DNA from: Mammaliicoccus vitulinus
GTDB lineage: Bacteria > Bacillota > Bacilli > Staphylococcales > Staphylococcaceae
Assembly: GCF_029024305.1 (NCBI RefSeq)
Contig: NZ_CP118974.1
Location: forward strand, 620,001 to 684,000
Length of the DNA stretch: 64,000 nucleotides
Reading direction: 5' to 3'
Of this stretch, positions 9,448 to 21,185 are shown piece by piece. A program made the position numbers and the translations under genes. Position 1 is the first letter of the stretch; every line of letters starts with the position of its first letter. The notes beneath the pieces were generated by a model. It did no database searches and was not told the DNA's origin. It saw nothing but the letters and a program-made list of their open reading frames with translations.

Positions 9448-10071
9448 ATGGCTAATATTGATGTATTAAAAGTAGATGGTTCAAAATCAGGAACTATCGA
9501 ATTAAATGAAAGTGTATTTGGTATCGAACCAAACCAACACGTTTTATTTGAAGCAGTCAACTTACAACGTGCTTCATTACGCCAAGGTACTCATGCAGTT
9601 AAAAATCGTTCAGCAGTTCGTGGTGGTGGACGTAAACCTTGGAAACAAAAAGGTACAGGTCGTGCTCGTCAAGGTACAATCCGTGCGCCACAATGGCGTG
9701 GTGGTGGTATTGTATTCGGTCCTACACCAAGAAGTTATTCTTACAAAATGCCTAAGAAAATGCGTCGTTTAGCATTACGTTCAGCATTATCAGCTAAAGT
9801 AAGTGATAACGAATTAGCAGTTTTAGAAGCTTTCAATTTCGAAACTCCTAAAACAAAAGAATTTAAAAATGTAATGAGCAATTTAGAACTTTCTAAAAAA
9901 GTATTATTCATCGTTGATAAAGTTGAAAGCAATGTTGAATTATCAGCTCGTAACATTCCAGGTGTTAAAGTTATTGACGCACACAGTTTAAATGTATTAG
10001 ATATCTTAGATTCTAGTAAAGTCGTAATAACTAAAGCAGCAGTGGATAAAGTAGAGGAGGTGCTCGCATAA
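9448..10071 (+). CDS. rplD: 50S ribosomal protein L4
   Basis: 207 residues. The extended loop containing [18 protein letters not shown] (near residues 60-77) lines the peptide exit tunnel and identifies L4. The ATG at 9448 follows AAAGGAGGAAACAACATT; an upstream ATG at 9427 lies before that site and is not credible. Its stop overlaps the start of rplW by one base, implying translational coupling. Confidence 0.98.
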   Translation: MANIDVLKVDGSKSGTIELNESVFGIEPNQHVLFEAVNLQRASLRQGTHAVKNRSAVRGGGRKPWKQKGTGRARQGTIRAPQWRGGGIVFGPTPRSYSYKMPKKMRRLALRSALSAKVSDNELAVLEAFNFETPKTKEFKNVMSNLELSKKVLFIVDKVESNVELSARNIPGVKVIDAHSLNVLDILDSSKVVITKAAVDKVEEVLA

Positions 10072-10349
10072 TGGAAGCAAGAGATGTTATTAAGCGCCCC
10101 GTAATCACAGAAAAATCTTCATCAGGTATGGCTTTAAATAAACACACATTTGATGTAGATACACGTGCTAATAAAACACAAGTGAAAATCGCAATCGAAG
10201 AAATTTTCGACGTAAAAGTAGACACTGTAAATATCATGAACGTTAAAGCGAAAGCTAAACGTGTTGGTCGTCACAGTGGTTTCACTAACAAACGTCGTAA
10301 AGCAATCGTAACTCTAAAAGAAGGTTCTTCAATAGACCTATTTAACTAA
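10071..10349 (+). CDS. rplW: 50S ribosomal protein L23
   Basis: 92 residues, starting [15 protein letters not shown], the L23 signature. It sits at the tunnel exit and is the docking point for trigger factor and SRP. The ATG shares its A with the rplD stop codon; GAGGAGG lies nine bases upstream inside rplD. Confidence 0.98.
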   Translation: MEARDVIKRPVITEKSSSGMALNKHTFDVDTRANKTQVKIAIEEIFDVKVDTVNIMNVKAKAKRVGRHSGFTNKRRKAIVTLKEGSSIDLFN

Positions 10350-10379
10350 AACAATTACCACTAAGGAGGTAAAACGACA

Positions 10380-11213
10380 ATGGCTCTTAAAAAGTATAAG
10401 CCAATTACAAATGGTCGTCGTAATATGACATCTTCAGATTTCGCTGAGATTACATCAACGACTCCTGAAAAGTCACTATTACAACCGCTTCCGAGAAAAG
10501 CGGGACGTAACAACCAAGGTAAATTGACAGTTCGTCACAGAGGTGGCGGTCATAAACGTCAATACCGTGTAATTGATTTCAAACGTAACAAAGATGGAAT
10601 TCCAGCTAAAGTAGCAACTATAGAATATGATCCAAACCGCTCAGCTAATATTGCATTAGTTGTATATGCAGATGGTGAAAAAAAATATATCATTGCTCCT
10701 AAAGGCTTAAAAGTAGGACAACAAATTTTCAATGGTTCAGATGCAGATATCAAAGTTGGTAATGCATTAGCTCTAACTGATATTCCAGTTGGTACTACAA
10801 TTCACAATATCGAATTAAAACCAGGTAAAGGTGGACAATTAGTCCGTTCTGCTGGTACAAGTGCTCAAGTACTTGGTAAAGAAGGTAAATACGTATTAGT
10901 TCGTCTTAAATCAGGTGAAGTTCGTATGATCTTAGCTACTTGCCGTGCTACAATCGGTCAAGTTGGTAATGAACAACACGAATTAATCACAATTGGTAAA
11001 GCTGGTCGTTCTAGATGGATGGGTAAACGTCCTACAGTTCGTGGTTCTGTAATGAACCCTAACGATCACCCACACGGTGGTGGTGAAGGTCGTACACCAA
11101 TCGGTCTTAAATCACCAATGTCTCCATGGGGCAAACCAACACTTGGTAAGAAAACTCGTAAACAAAGCCAACGTTCATCTAAATTTATCGTTCGTGGTCG
11201 TAAGAAAAAATAA
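10380..11213 (+). CDS. rplB: 50S ribosomal protein L2
   Basis: 277 residues, full length. It is required for subunit association and peptidyl-transferase activity. The conserved [15 protein letters not shown] stretch near residues 223-237 contains the histidine long linked to catalysis. AAGGAGG precedes the start. Followed by an unusual intercistronic hairpin before rpsS. Confidence 0.98.
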   Translation: MALKKYKPITNGRRNMTSSDFAEITSTTPEKSLLQPLPRKAGRNNQGKLTVRHRGGGHKRQYRVIDFKRNKDGIPAKVATIEYDPNRSANIALVVYADGEKKYIIAPKGLKVGQQIFNGSDADIKVGNALALTDIPVGTTIHNIELKPGKGGQLVRSAGTSAQVLGKEGKYVLVRLKSGEVRMILATCRATIGQVGNEQHELITIGKAGRSRWMGKRPTVRGSVMNPNDHPHGGGEGRTPIGLKSPMSPWGKPTLGKKTRKQSQRSSKFIVRGRKKK

Positions 11214-11220
11214 TAATACC

Positions 11221-11262
11221 TTATTTACGTGTGCGGCTTAGATGCCGCGCGCTATAAATAAG
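11221..11262 (+). other. Intercistronic hairpin between rplB and rpsS
   Basis: TTATTTA and GCGGC on the left pair with GCCGC and TAAATAA on the right around a TTAGAT loop, ending just before the GGGAGG ribosome site of rpsS. No T-run follows, so it is not an intrinsic terminator; an mRNA processing or stability element is more likely. Confidence 0.55.
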
Positions 11263-11277
11263 AAGGGAGGCGCCATA

Positions 11278-11556
11278 ATGGCTAGAAGTCTTAAAAAAGG
11301 ACCTTTCGTTGATGATCATTTAATGAAAAAAGTTGAATCTCAAAACGAAGGTGAAAAAAAATCAGTTATTAAAACATGGTCTCGTCGTTCAACAGTATTT
11401 CCTAACTTTATCGGACATACAATAGCAGTATATGATGGCCGTAAACATGTTCCAGTTTTCATTACTGAAGATATGGTTGGACATAAATTAGGAGAGTTTG
11501 CACCGACACGTACTTATAAAGGTCATGCTGCAGACGACAAGAAGACTAAACGCTAA
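11278..11556 (+). CDS. rpsS: 30S ribosomal protein S19
   Basis: 92 residues, starting [14 protein letters not shown], a strongly conserved S19 motif; binds 16S rRNA in the head next to S13. The ATG at 11278 follows GGGAGGCGCCATA. An in-frame upstream ATG at 11242 lies within the intercistronic hairpin and would add 12 non-conserved residues, so it is rejected. Confidence 0.98.
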   Translation: MARSLKKGPFVDDHLMKKVESQNEGEKKSVIKTWSRRSTVFPNFIGHTIAVYDGRKHVPVFITEDMVGHKLGEFAPTRTYKGHAADDKKTKR

Positions 11557-11581
11557 TTTCTAAAAAGAGGAGGAAGTCACA

Positions 11582-11941
11582 ATGGAAGCAAAAGCGGTTG
11601 CTAGAACAATAAGAATCGCACCTCGTAAAGTGAGATTAGTTTTAGATCTTATTAGAGGTAAAGAAGTGGCAGATGCGATTGCCATCTTAAAATTAACTAA
11701 CAAAGCAACATCACCTGTAGTTGAAAAATTATTAATGTCAGCATTAGCAAATGCAGAACATAATTATGATTTAAATCCTGACACATTAGTTATAAAAGAA
11801 GCTTACGCTAATGAAGGACCTACATTAAAACGTTTCCGTCCACGTGCACAAGGTCGTGCAAGTGCGATTAACAAACGTACTAGCCACATTACACTAGTAG
11901 TTGGCGAAAAAGAATCTAAAGAAGAAGTTAAAGAAGCATAA
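11582..11941 (+). CDS. rplV: 50S ribosomal protein L22
   Basis: 119 residues. Its beta-hairpin ([21 protein letters not shown], about residues 80-100) lines the exit tunnel and is where macrolide-resistance changes occur in this family; none is evident here. An acidic/basic low-complexity tail ends the protein. AGGAGG precedes the ATG. Confidence 0.98.
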   Translation: MEAKAVARTIRIAPRKVRLVLDLIRGKEVADAIAILKLTNKATSPVVEKLLMSALANAEHNYDLNPDTLVIKEAYANEGPTLKRFRPRAQGRASAINKRTSHITLVVGEKESKEEVKEA

Positions 11942-11969
11942 TTAACTAAATCATTAAGGAGGGAATATA

Positions 11970-12623
11970 GTGGGTCAAAAAATTAATCCAATCGGACTTC
12001 GTGTCGGTGTAATTCGTGACTGGGAAGCAAAGTGGTACGCAGGTAAAGACTTCGCAACACTTTTACATGAAGACTTAAAAGTTCGTAAATATATAGCAGA
12101 AGCATTAAAAGAAGCTTCAGTTTCAAGTGTTGAAATTGAACGTGCAGCAAACCGCATCAACATTGCAATCCACACTGGTAAGCCAGGTATGGTTATTGGT
12201 AAAGGCGGTTCTGAAATAGAAAAATTACGTAACAAATTAAACGCATTGACTAACAAAAAAGTACACATTAACGTTATCGAAATCAAAAAAGTTGATTTAG
12301 ATGCAACATTGGTAGCAAGTAACATTGCTCGTCAATTAGAAAACCGTGTTTCTTTCCGTCGTGCTCAAAAACAAGCTATCCAACGCGCAATGAAATTGGG
12401 AGCTAAAGGTATCAAAACACAAGTATCTGGTCGTTTAGGTGGCGCAGATATCGCTCGTGCAGAACAATATTCAGAAGGAACTGTTCCACTTCATACACTA
12501 CGTGCAGATATTGATTTCGCACATGAAGAAGCCGATACTACTTACGGTAAATTAGGTGTAAAAGTATGGATCTACCGTGGAGAAGTTCTTCCTACAAAGA
12601 AGTCTAGTGAAGGAGGAAAATAA
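11970..12623 (+). CDS. rpsC: 30S ribosomal protein S3
   Basis: 217 residues with a KH domain (the [15 protein letters not shown] loop near residues 73-87) that contacts mRNA at the entry channel. The start is GTG, supported by AAGGAGGG seven bases upstream and by the conserved [13 protein letters not shown]-terminus. Confidence 0.98.
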   Translation: MGQKINPIGLRVGVIRDWEAKWYAGKDFATLLHEDLKVRKYIAEALKEASVSSVEIERAANRINIAIHTGKPGMVIGKGGSEIEKLRNKLNALTNKKVHINVIEIKKVDLDATLVASNIARQLENRVSFRRAQKQAIQRAMKLGAKGIKTQVSGRLGGADIARAEQYSEGTVPLHTLRADIDFAHEEADTTYGKLGVKVWIYRGEVLPTKKSSEGGK

Positions 12624-12625
12624 TA

Positions 12626-13060
12626 ATGTTATTACCAAAGCGTGTTAAATTCCGTCGTCAACATCGTCCTAAAACAACTGGTCGTTCAAAAGGCGGAAAT
12701 GAAGTAACATTTGGTGAGTATGGTTTACAAGCACAAACAGCAGCTTGGATTACATCTCGTCAAATAGAATCAGCTCGTATCGCAATGACACGTTATATGA
12801 AACGTGGCGGAAAAGTATGGATCAAAATATTCCCACATACACCATATACTAAAAAACCTTTAGAAGTACGTATGGGTTCAGGTAAAGGTGCAGTTGAAGG
12901 TTGGGTAGCAGTAGTAAAACCAGGACGTATCTTGTTCGAGATCGCAGGTGTTCAAGAAGAAGTAGCCCGCGAAGCATTACGTCTTGCTGCACACAAACTT
13001 CCAGTTAAATCTAAGTTTGTAAAACGTGAAGAATTGGGTGGTGACACAAATGAAAGCTAA
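12626..13060 (+). CDS. rplP: 50S ribosomal protein L16
   Basis: 144 residues, starting [14 protein letters not shown], with the conserved [15 protein letters not shown] stretch. It organises the A-site region of 23S rRNA. Only two bases separate it from rpsC, whose end supplies GAAGGAGG. Its 3' end overlaps rpmC by 11 bases and carries that gene's ribosome site. Confidence 0.98.
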   Translation: MLLPKRVKFRRQHRPKTTGRSKGGNEVTFGEYGLQAQTAAWITSRQIESARIAMTRYMKRGGKVWIKIFPHTPYTKKPLEVRMGSGKGAVEGWVAVVKPGRILFEIAGVQEEVAREALRLAAHKLPVKSKFVKREELGGDTNES

Positions 13061-13265
13061 GGATATCAGAAATTTAACCACTACTGAACTTGAAAAAGAA
13101 ATCAAAGAAGCTAAAGAACAATTATTCAACTTACGCTTTCAGTTAGCAACTGGTCAACTTGAAGAGACTGCTAACATTCGAAAAGTTAGAAAAACGATTG
13201 CTCGTCTTAAAACAATCGTTCGCGAAAGAGAAATCGAAGAAGAGAAAGCAGCAGATAATAAATAA
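13050..13265 (+). CDS. rpmC: 50S ribosomal protein L29
   Basis: 71 residues, two antiparallel helices, with the signature [20 protein letters not shown]. It lies near the tunnel exit beside L23. The ATG at 13050 is preferred over the in-frame ATG at 13026 because GGGTGGTG lies directly upstream and the family begins MKAKDIR. Overlaps rplP by 11 bases, suggesting coupling. Confidence 0.96.
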   Translation: MKAKDIRNLTTTELEKEIKEAKEQLFNLRFQLATGQLEETANIRKVRKTIARLKTIVREREIEEEKAADNK

Positions 13266-13288
13266 TCAAGTAGAGGAGGTTCATTACT

Positions 13289-13552
13289 GTGAGTGAAAGA
13301 AATGACCGCAAAGTTTACGTTGGTAAAGTAGTTTCAGATAAAATGGATAAAACTATTACAGTAGTTGTAGAAACTTACAAAACTCATAAATTATATGGTA
13401 AACGTGTAAAATATTCAAAAAAATATAAAACTCATGATGAAAATAATTCAGCAAAAATGGGCGATATCGTTAAGATTGCAGAAACACGTCCTTTATCATC
13501 AACTAAGCGTTTCCGTCTAGTTGAAATTGTTGAAGAATCAGTAATTATTTAA
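13289..13552 (+). CDS. rpsQ: 30S ribosomal protein S17
   Basis: 87 residues, OB-fold protein binding 16S rRNA helices 7 and 11. The [19 protein letters not shown]-terminal stretch identifies it. GTG start, preceded by AGAGGAGG. Confidence 0.97.
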   Translation: MSERNDRKVYVGKVVSDKMDKTITVVVETYKTHKLYGKRVKYSKKYKTHDENNSAKMGDIVKIAETRPLSSTKRFRLVEIVEESVII

Positions 13553-13555
13553 TAG

Positions 13556-13954
<399 letters not shown>

Positions 13955-13997
13955 TCTATAATGATAAAAAACAAAATTCCTAAGGAGGTGCCTACAC

Positions 13998-14318
13998 ATG
14001 CACGTACGTAAAGGTGACAACGTAATCGTTATCTCAGGTAAAGATAAAGGTAAAACTGGTAAAGTTTTAGAAGCATTACCTAAGAAAGAACGCGTAGTTG
14101 TAGAAGGTGTCAATATTATTAAAAAACACCAAAAACCAACTCAGTTCAATCCAGAAGGTGGTATCTTAGAAACAGAAGGTACTATCCACGTATCAAACGT
14201 TCAATTACTTGATCCTAAGACAAATGAACCAACTCGTGTTGGATTTAAAGTAGTAGATGGTAAAAAAGTTCGTATCGCTAAAAAATCTGGCGAAGAAATT
14301 AAATCATCACAAGAATAA
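13998..14318 (+). CDS. rplX: 50S ribosomal protein L24
   Basis: 106 residues with an N-terminal KOW motif ([19 protein letters not shown]). It nucleates large-subunit assembly at the 5' end of 23S rRNA. AAGGAGGTG precedes the ATG. Confidence 0.98.
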   Translation: MHVRKGDNVIVISGKDKGKTGKVLEALPKKERVVVEGVNIIKKHQKPTQFNPEGGILETEGTIHVSNVQLLDPKTNEPTRVGFKVVDGKKVRIAKKSGEEIKSSQE

Positions 14319-14343
14319 TTATTAAGTGAAAGGAGGATCCACT

Positions 14344-14883
14344 TTGACACGTTTAAAAGAAAAGTTTAATAATGAAATTTCTACTGAGTTAGTTAAGAAA
14401 TTTAACTATGATTCAGTTATGCAAGTACCAAAAATCGAAAAAATAGTTGTAAACATGGGTATCGGTGATGCAGTTCAAAACTCTAAAGTTTTAGATTCTG
14501 CTGTTGAAGAACTTCAAACAATCACTGGTCAAAAACCATTAGTAACTAAAGCTAAAAAATCAATTGCGACTTTCCGTCTTCGTGAAGGAATGCCTATCGG
14601 TGCAAAAGTTACATTACGTGGAGAAAGAATGTATGAATTCTTTGATAAATTAATCTCAGTTTCATTACCACGTGTACGTGACTTCCGAGGTATCTCTAAA
14701 AAAGCATTCGACGGTCGTGGGAATTACACTTTAGGTGTTAAGGAACAATTAATTTTCCCTGAAATCGATTATGACAAAGTAAGTAAAGTACGAGGAATGG
14801 ATATCGTTATCGTTACAACTGCTAACACTGACGAGGAAGCTCGTGAATTGTTATCACAATTCGGTATGCCATTTCAAAAGTAA
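14344..14883 (+). CDS. rplE: 50S ribosomal protein L5
   Basis: 179 residues, binds 5S rRNA and contacts tRNA in the P site. The start is TTG at 14344, eight bases after AAGGAGGATCC; a GTG at 14326 lies upstream of that site. The [11 protein letters not shown] beginning and the [18 protein letters not shown] stretch are conserved. Confidence 0.96.
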   Translation: MTRLKEKFNNEISTELVKKFNYDSVMQVPKIEKIVVNMGIGDAVQNSKVLDSAVEELQTITGQKPLVTKAKKSIATFRLREGMPIGAKVTLRGERMYEFFDKLISVSLPRVRDFRGISKKAFDGRGNYTLGVKEQLIFPEIDYDKVSKVRGMDIVIVTTANTDEEARELLSQFGMPFQK

Positions 14884-14910
14884 TCTCTAATTATAAAGGA
14901 GGCTAATTAA

Positions 14911-15096
14911 GTGGCTAAAAAATCAATGATCGCTAAACAACAACGTCAACAAAAATTCGGAGTTCGTGAATACACTCGTTGTGAACGTTGTGGACGTCCA
15001 CACTCAGTATACCGTAAATTCAAACTTTGCCGTATTTGTTTCCGTGAACTAGCATACAAAGGCCAAATCCCTGGCGTACGTAAAGCTAGCTGGTAA
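14911..15096 (+). CDS. rpsN: 30S ribosomal protein S14, zinc-binding (type Z)
   Basis: 61 residues with an intact CxxC-x12-CxxC zinc site (C24, C27, C40, C43), so this is the zinc-dependent paralogue. A zinc-free paralogue would lie elsewhere. GTG start after AAAGGAGG. Confidence 0.97.
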   Translation: MAKKSMIAKQQRQQKFGVREYTRCERCGRPHSVYRKFKLCRICFRELAYKGQIPGVRKASW

Positions 15097-15125
15097 ACTC
15101 AAAAGAATGAAAGGAGGAAACACAA

Positions 15126-15524
15126 ATGACAATGTCAGATCCAATTGCAGATATGTTAACTCGCGTGCGTAACGCTAACATGGTTCGCCACGAAAAATTA
15201 GAGTTACCTGCATCAAACATTAAAAAAGAAATCGCTGAAATCCTTAAAAAAGAAGGATTCGTAAAAAGCGTAGAATTTATCGAAGATGATAAGCAAGGTG
15301 TAATCCGTATGTTCCTTAAATATGGTCAAAACAACGAGCGAGTTATCACAGGTTTAAAACGTATTTCTAAACCAGGTTTACGTGTTTATGCTAAAGCTGA
15401 CGAACTTCCAAAAGTTCTTAACGGTTTAGGTGTTGCACTTGTTTCTACATCTGAAGGTGTTTTAACTGATAAAGATGCTAGACAACGTGGAATCGGTGGA
15501 GAAGTATTAGCTTATATCTGGTAA
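15126..15524 (+). CDS. rpsH: 30S ribosomal protein S8
   Basis: 132 residues, beginning [19 protein letters not shown], a diagnostic S8 N-terminus. It binds the central domain of 16S rRNA. AAAGGAGG lies upstream. The C-terminal [20 protein letters not shown] block is the most conserved part and is intact. Confidence 0.98.
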   Translation: MTMSDPIADMLTRVRNANMVRHEKLELPASNIKKEIAEILKKEGFVKSVEFIEDDKQGVIRMFLKYGQNNERVITGLKRISKPGLRVYAKADELPKVLNGLGVALVSTSEGVLTDKDARQRGIGGEVLAYIW

Positions 15525-15553
15525 TTATAAAATTATAAGGAGGTGCCCACATA

Positions 15554-16090
15554 ATGAGCCGTGTTGGTAAGAAAATAATTGAGATTCCTGCAGACGTTAC
15601 TGTTACTATCGAAGGTAACGTAATCACTGTTAAAGGATCAAAAGGTGAATTAACTAGTACATTTAACGAAGAAATGACATATAAACAAGAGGACAACAGC
15701 TTAGAAGTTGTACGTCCATCTGACTCTAAAGAGCACAAAACTGTACATGGTACAACTCGTGCATTGATCGCTAACATGATCGAAGGTGTATCTAAAGGAT
15801 TCGAGAAAAACTTAGAACTTATTGGTGTTGGTTACCGTGCCCAAATGCAAGGTAAAAATATCATCTTAAACGTTGGTTATTCTCATCCTGTAGAAATCCA
15901 TGCTGAAGATGAAATTACATTATCAGTAGAGAAAAACACTAAAGTTAAAGTAGAAGGTATTTCTAAAGAACGTGTTGGTGCTATCGCATCTTACATCCGT
16001 TCAATCCGTCCACCAGAACCTTATAAAGGTAAAGGTATTCGTTACGAAGGCGAACATGTTCGTCGTAAAGAAGGTAAAACTGGTAAGTAA
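15554..16090 (+). CDS. rplF: 50S ribosomal protein L6
   Basis: 178 residues, two repeated domains; supports the sarcin-ricin loop region and the GTPase centre. It starts [11 protein letters not shown] and ends with the conserved [15 protein letters not shown] stretch. AAGGAGGTG precedes the ATG. Confidence 0.98.
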   Translation: MSRVGKKIIEIPADVTVTIEGNVITVKGSKGELTSTFNEEMTYKQEDNSLEVVRPSDSKEHKTVHGTTRALIANMIEGVSKGFEKNLELIGVGYRAQMQGKNIILNVGYSHPVEIHAEDEITLSVEKNTKVKVEGISKERVGAIASYIRSIRPPEPYKGKGIRYEGEHVRRKEGKTGK

Positions 16091-16117
16091 TCATTAACAT
16101 AAGAAAGGAGCACTAAC

Positions 16118-16480
16118 ATGATCGCTAAAATCGACAAAAATAAAGTTCGTTTGAAAAGACATGCTCGCGTACGTGCTAAATTAGCTGGAACAAGCGAAAA
16201 ACCACGTTTAAATGTATATCGTTCAAACAAACATATTTATGCTCAAATTATTGATGACTTAAACGGTGTAACAATCGCTCAAGCATCAAGTTTAGATAAA
16301 GAATTAAACCTAGAGCAATCAGGTAATGTAGAAGCAGCAGCTAAAGTTGGCGAATTCGTTGCAAAACGCGCGTCTGAAAAAGGCGTTGAAGCTGTAGTAT
16401 TTGACCGTGGGGGATATTTATACCACGGACGTATCAAAGCATTAGCTGATTCAGCTCGTGAAAACGGACTTCAATTTTAA
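16118..16480 (+). CDS. rplR: 50S ribosomal protein L18
   Basis: 120 residues, 5S rRNA-binding protein of the central protuberance. [17 protein letters not shown]-type N-terminus and the C-terminal [20 protein letters not shown] block identify it. AGAAAGGAG precedes the start. Confidence 0.97.
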   Translation: MIAKIDKNKVRLKRHARVRAKLAGTSEKPRLNVYRSNKHIYAQIIDDLNGVTIAQASSLDKELNLEQSGNVEAAAKVGEFVAKRASEKGVEAVVFDRGGYLYHGRIKALADSARENGLQF

Positions 16481-16498
16481 TTTAAAGGAGGGACACTC

Positions 16499-16999
16499 AT
16501 GCGTCGTAAAGAACAAGAAGTTAAAGAATTTGAAGAGCGCGTAGTTACGATTAACCGTGTAGCTAAAGTAGTTAAAGGTGGTCGTCGTTTCCGTTTTACA
16601 GCTTTAGTAGTTGTTGGAGATAAAAATGGTCGCGTAGGTTTCGGTACTGGTAAAGCACAAGAGGTACCAGAAGCAATTAAAAAAGCAGTGGAAGATGCTA
16701 AGAAAGATTTAGTAACTGTTCCACGTGTTCAAGGAACTACTCCTCACCAAGTTATTGGACGTTTTGGTGCAGGTCGTGTTTTAATTAAACCAGCAGCACC
16801 TGGTACAGGTGTTATTGCAGGTGGACCAGTTCGTGCGGTATTAGAACTTGCTGGTATCACTGATATCTTAAGTAAATCATTAGGTTCTAACACACCAATC
16901 AATATGGTTCGTGCTACAATTGAAGGACTTAAAGAACTTAAAAATGCCGAACAAGTAGCTAGTCTACGCGGTAAATCAGTAGAAGAATTATTAAATTAA
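16499..16999 (+). CDS. rpsE: 30S ribosomal protein S5
   Basis: 166 residues with the double-stranded-RNA-binding domain ([20 protein letters not shown]) and the [15 protein letters not shown] helix. It takes part in decoding fidelity; the spectinomycin loop has no visible oddity. AAAGGAGG lies upstream. Confidence 0.98.
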   Translation: MRRKEQEVKEFEERVVTINRVAKVVKGGRRFRFTALVVVGDKNGRVGFGTGKAQEVPEAIKKAVEDAKKDLVTVPRVQGTTPHQVIGRFGAGRVLIKPAAPGTGVIAGGPVRAVLELAGITDILSKSLGSNTPINMVRATIEGLKELKNAEQVASLRGKSVEELLN

Positions 17000-17015
17000 G
17001 GAGGGAACAAACACT

Positions 17016-17195
17016 ATGGCTAAATTAGAAATCACCCTCACTCGTAGCGTTATTGGTCGTCCTGAAACACAACGCAAGACAGTTCAAGCGCTAGGACTTA
17101 AAAAAACAAATTCAACTGCAATAGTTGAAGATAATCCTGCTACTCGTGGGCAAATCGATAAAGTAAGTCACTTAGTAAAAGTTACTGAAAAATAA
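17016..17195 (+). CDS. rpmD: 50S ribosomal protein L30
   Basis: A 59-residue protein read directly from the sequence: ATG at 17016 after AAGGAGGG, ending TAA at 17193-17195. The peptide begins [15 protein letters not shown] and continues [13 protein letters not shown], the L30 signature. It lies between rpsE and rplO as in all Firmicutes. Confidence 0.97.
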   Translation: MAKLEITLTRSVIGRPETQRKTVQALGLKKTNSTAIVEDNPATRGQIDKVSHLVKVTEK

Positions 17196-17225
17196 ATTCA
17201 TCATAAGTATTAAGGAGGTGCCAAA

Positions 17226-17666
17226 ATGAAATTACATGAGTTGAAACCAGTTAAAGGTGCTCGTAAAGAACGTAACCGTGTTGGTCGTGGTATGGCTACA
17301 GGTAATGGTAAAACAAGTGGTCGTGGTACTAAAGGACAAAAAGCACGTTCAGGTGGCGGTGTTCGTTTAGGTTTCGAAGGTGGTCAATTACCATTATTCC
17401 GTCGTTTACCAAAACGTGGATTCTCTAACATCAACCGTAAAGAATATGCAATTGTTAATCTTGATCAATTAAATCGTTTCGAAGATGGAACAGAAATTAC
17501 TCCTGCGTTATTAGTAGAATCAGGTGTTGTTAAATCTGAAAAATCAGGCGTTAAAGTTTTAGGAAACGGTTCATTAGAAAAAAAATTAACAATAAAAGCT
17601 CATAAATTCTCAGCTTCAGCAATTGAAGCAATCGAAGGTAAGGGCGGAACGCATGAGGTGATCTAA
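17226..17666 (+). CDS. rplO: 50S ribosomal protein L15
   Basis: 146 residues, late-assembly protein. The glycine/arginine-rich N-terminal third (KNRVGRG-like, then [22 protein letters not shown]) is diagnostic. AAGGAGGTG precedes the ATG. The stop codon overlaps the start of secY, so synthesis of the translocon is coupled to ribosomal protein synthesis. Confidence 0.98.
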   Translation: MKLHELKPVKGARKERNRVGRGMATGNGKTSGRGTKGQKARSGGGVRLGFEGGQLPLFRRLPKRGFSNINRKEYAIVNLDQLNRFEDGTEITPALLVESGVVKSEKSGVKVLGNGSLEKKLTIKAHKFSASAIEAIEGKGGTHEVI

Positions 17667-18967
17667 TGTTTGAAACGATCGTTAGTTTTTTAAAGACTAA
17701 AGATATTCGTAACAAGATATTATTCACACTAGCAATGCTCGTTATATTTAAAGTTGGAACTTACATTCCAGCTCCTGGTGTTAATCCAGATGCATTTAAT
17801 CAAAATAAAGGTTCTCAAGGTATTACCGATTTGTTCAATACATTCGGTGGTGGTGCCTTGCAGAACTTCTCAATTTTAGCAATGGGTATTATGCCTTATA
17901 TTACTGCTTCAATCGTAATGCAATTATTACAAATGGATGTTGTACCTAAATTTACTGAATGGGCTAAACAAGGTGAAGTTGGACGTAAAAAGATTAATCA
18001 ATTTACGCGTTACTTCACAATTGTTCTAGCGTTTGTTCAAGGCTTAGGTATGTCTTATTCATTTAATAATATGCTGGGCGGTAATTTGATTGAAAATACT
18101 TCAACGTTAAATTACTTGTTAATCGCACTTGTTTTAACTGCAGGAACAGCTTTCTTAATGTGGTTAGGTGAGCAGATAACTCAATTCGGTGTTGGTAATG
18201 GTATTTCTATTATTATCTTCGCTGGTATATTATCTTCAATACCAAACTCATTAATTCAGTTTTACCAACAAAGTTTTGTTGGTGCAGATGATACAACTAT
18301 GGCTTGGTTAAAAGCGATTGGCTTATTTGTTGGAATGATTTTACTAACAGTTGGTGCAGTTTATGTACTTCAAGCTATTCGTAAAATTCCTATTCAATAT
18401 GCTAAGCGTCAACAACAAGGTACTGGTAGTTCCTTATCTGCAAACGCAACATATTTACCTTTAAAAGTTAATGCAGCTGGTGTAATTCCTGTAATATTTG
18501 CGATGGCATTTTTCATGCTTCCGAAGACACTAACGTTGTTCTTCCCTGATCAAGATTGGGCGCAAACTGTTACAACTTACGCTGATCCATCTCATAATAT
18601 AGGTATGATTGTTTATGTTATATTAATTATAGCGTTCGCATACTTTTATGCATTTGTTCAGGTTAATCCTGAAAAAATGGCAGAAAACTTACAAAAACAA
18701 GGTAGTTATGTTCCAGGTATTAGACCTGGAGAACAAACTAAAAAATACATCACTAGAGTGCTCTATCGTTTAACGTTTGTTGGTTCAATCTTCTTAGCTT
18801 TAATATCTATTGTTCCAATATTAGCTATTAAGTTAATGAGTTTACCTCAAGCTATACAAGTTGGTGGTACAAGCTTACTAATCGTTATCGGTGTTGCAAT
18901 AGAAACAATGAAAACTTTAGAAGCTCAACTCAATCAACGAGAATATAGAGGCTTTAGAAGACGATAA
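17666..18967 (+). CDS. secY: Protein translocase subunit SecY
   Basis: 433 residues with ten predicted membrane helices, forming the protein-conducting channel of the Sec translocon with SecE and SecG. Conserved features are [10 protein letters not shown] near residue 238 and the PGIRPGEQT loop near residue 349 that contacts SecA and the ribosome. It starts one base inside the rplO stop codon (TAATG), with GAGGTGATC as ribosome site. Confidence 0.98.
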   Translation: MFETIVSFLKTKDIRNKILFTLAMLVIFKVGTYIPAPGVNPDAFNQNKGSQGITDLFNTFGGGALQNFSILAMGIMPYITASIVMQLLQMDVVPKFTEWAKQGEVGRKKINQFTRYFTIVLAFVQGLGMSYSFNNMLGGNLIENTSTLNYLLIALVLTAGTAFLMWLGEQITQFGVGNGISIIIFAGILSSIPNSLIQFYQQSFVGADDTTMAWLKAIGLFVGMILLTVGAVYVLQAIRKIPIQYAKRQQQGTGSSLSANATYLPLKVNAAGVIPVIFAMAFFMLPKTLTLFFPDQDWAQTVTTYADPSHNIGMIVYVILIIAFAYFYAFVQVNPEKMAENLQKQGSYVPGIRPGEQTKKYITRVLYRLTFVGSIFLALISIVPILAIKLMSLPQAIQVGGTSLLIVIGVAIETMKTLEAQLNQREYRGFRRR

Positions 18968-19633
<666 letters not shown>

Positions 19634-19639
19634 TAATGA

Positions 19640-19930
19640 CGCTTTCACCCCGAATTCGCCTAACTTTAGGTGATTCTTGAACGCGTGAATGCGTTCAATT
19701 TTGAAGAATCAAGATAGTATTTAGGTTTTTGAAATACAATCGGAGTGATTACGAGAAGCGATAAGTATTTGAAGTGTTGTCGAATGCAAATCTTAAGTAT
19801 TAAATCATCCCAATTTTATAAACCTGTGCTTATTCTATGTGATTTGATCACCTAAAGTATGTCTCTAATTTTGGACCAGGTTTTAAAACATGAAATACAT
19901 TTGTATTTCACGAGAATGAAAAGAAAAAGG
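19640..19930 (+). ncRNA. Putative structured mRNA leader of infA
   Basis: No gene is readable in the roughly 300 bases between adk and infA, but strong secondary structure is. ACTTTAGGTGAT (19663-19674) is perfectly complementary to ATCACCTAAAGT (19847-19858), a 12-bp closing helix. Within or next to it lie GATTCTTGAACGC / GCGTTC...AAGAATC (19672-19710), GTATTT/AAATAC (19717-19737), GGAGTGATT/AATCATCC (19742-19750, 19803-19810), AAGTATTTG/CAAATCTT (19763-19795), and a terminal hairpin TGAAATAC/GTATTTCA (19891-19910). Function is unknown; regulation of infA and the genes after it is inferred from position. Confidence 0.55.
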
Positions 19931-19941
19931 GGGAAATGATC

Positions 19942-20306
<365 letters not shown>

Positions 20307-20325
20307 TAAAGAGAGGTGTAATTAA

Positions 20326-20691
20326 ATGGCTCGTATTGCAGGTATAGATGTACCACGTGAGAAACGCGTAGTAATTTCGTTAACTTACGTATATGGTATC
20401 GGAAAAACAACAGCACAAAAAATTATTAAAGAAGCAAACGTATCAGAAAGCACACGTGTTCGTGATTTAACTGATGACGAATTAGGTCGTATCCGTGAAG
20501 TTGTAGATGGTTACAAAGTTGAAGGTGACCTTCGTCGTGAAAGAAACTTAAACATTAAACGTTTAATGGAAATCTCTTCATACCGTGGAATTCGCCACCG
20601 TCGTGGTTTACCAGTTCGTGGTCAAAACACTAAGAACAATGCGCGTACGCGTAAAGGACCAGTTAAAACAGTAGCGAACAAGAAAAAATAA
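20326..20691 (+). CDS. rpsM: 30S ribosomal protein S13
   Basis: 121 residues; contacts the P-site tRNA and forms intersubunit bridges. It starts [14 protein letters not shown] and ends with the basic tail [23 protein letters not shown] is the ribosome site. Confidence 0.98.
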   Translation: MARIAGIDVPREKRVVISLTYVYGIGKTTAQKIIKEANVSESTRVRDLTDDELGRIREVVDGYKVEGDLRRERNLNIKRLMEISSYRGIRHRRGLPVRGQNTKNNARTRKGPVKTVANKKK

Positions 20692-20713
20692 TAAGTAAAG
20701 GAGGCACATATAA

Positions 20714-21103
20714 ATGGCACGTAAACAAGTATCTCGTAAACGTAAAGTGAAAAAGAATATTGAGAGTGGTATAGCTCACATTCGCTCAACATTCAACAAT
20801 ACAATCGTAACGATCACTGATGATTTCGGTAATGCATTATCATGGTCTTCAGCAGGTGCGTTAGGATTTAAAGGTTCAAAAAAATCAACTCCATTCGCAG
20901 CTCAAATGGCTTCAGAAACAGCTTCAAAAACTGCTATGGAACATGGTTTGAAAGCTGTAGAAGTTACAGTAAAAGGTCCTGGTCCAGGTCGTGAATCAGC
21001 GATCCGTGCGTTACAATCTGCTGGTTTAGAAATCACAGCTATTAGAGATGTAACACCAGTTCCTCATAATGGATGTCGTCCACCAAAACGTCGTCGCGTA
21101 TAA
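20714..21103 (+). CDS. rpsK: 30S ribosomal protein S11
   Basis: 129 residues; part of the platform at the mRNA exit. The [17 protein letters not shown] segment and the C-terminal [18 protein letters not shown] block are diagnostic. AAAGGAGG lies upstream. Confidence 0.98.
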   Translation: MARKQVSRKRKVKKNIESGIAHIRSTFNNTIVTITDDFGNALSWSSAGALGFKGSKKSTPFAAQMASETASKTAMEHGLKAVEVTVKGPGPGRESAIRALQSAGLEITAIRDVTPVPHNGCRPPKRRRV

Positions 21104-21185
21104 TTTTTGTTAGTTCTTATGTTCAAGAATCACTGGATAGAAATTAATAAAGTTTAATCGACGTTTATAAGGAGGATATATTTAA

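Noticed and set aside
11242-11277. Upstream ATG extension of rpsS
   Set aside because: It would start inside the intercistronic hairpin, ahead of the GGGAGG ribosome site, and add residues absent from S19 proteins.
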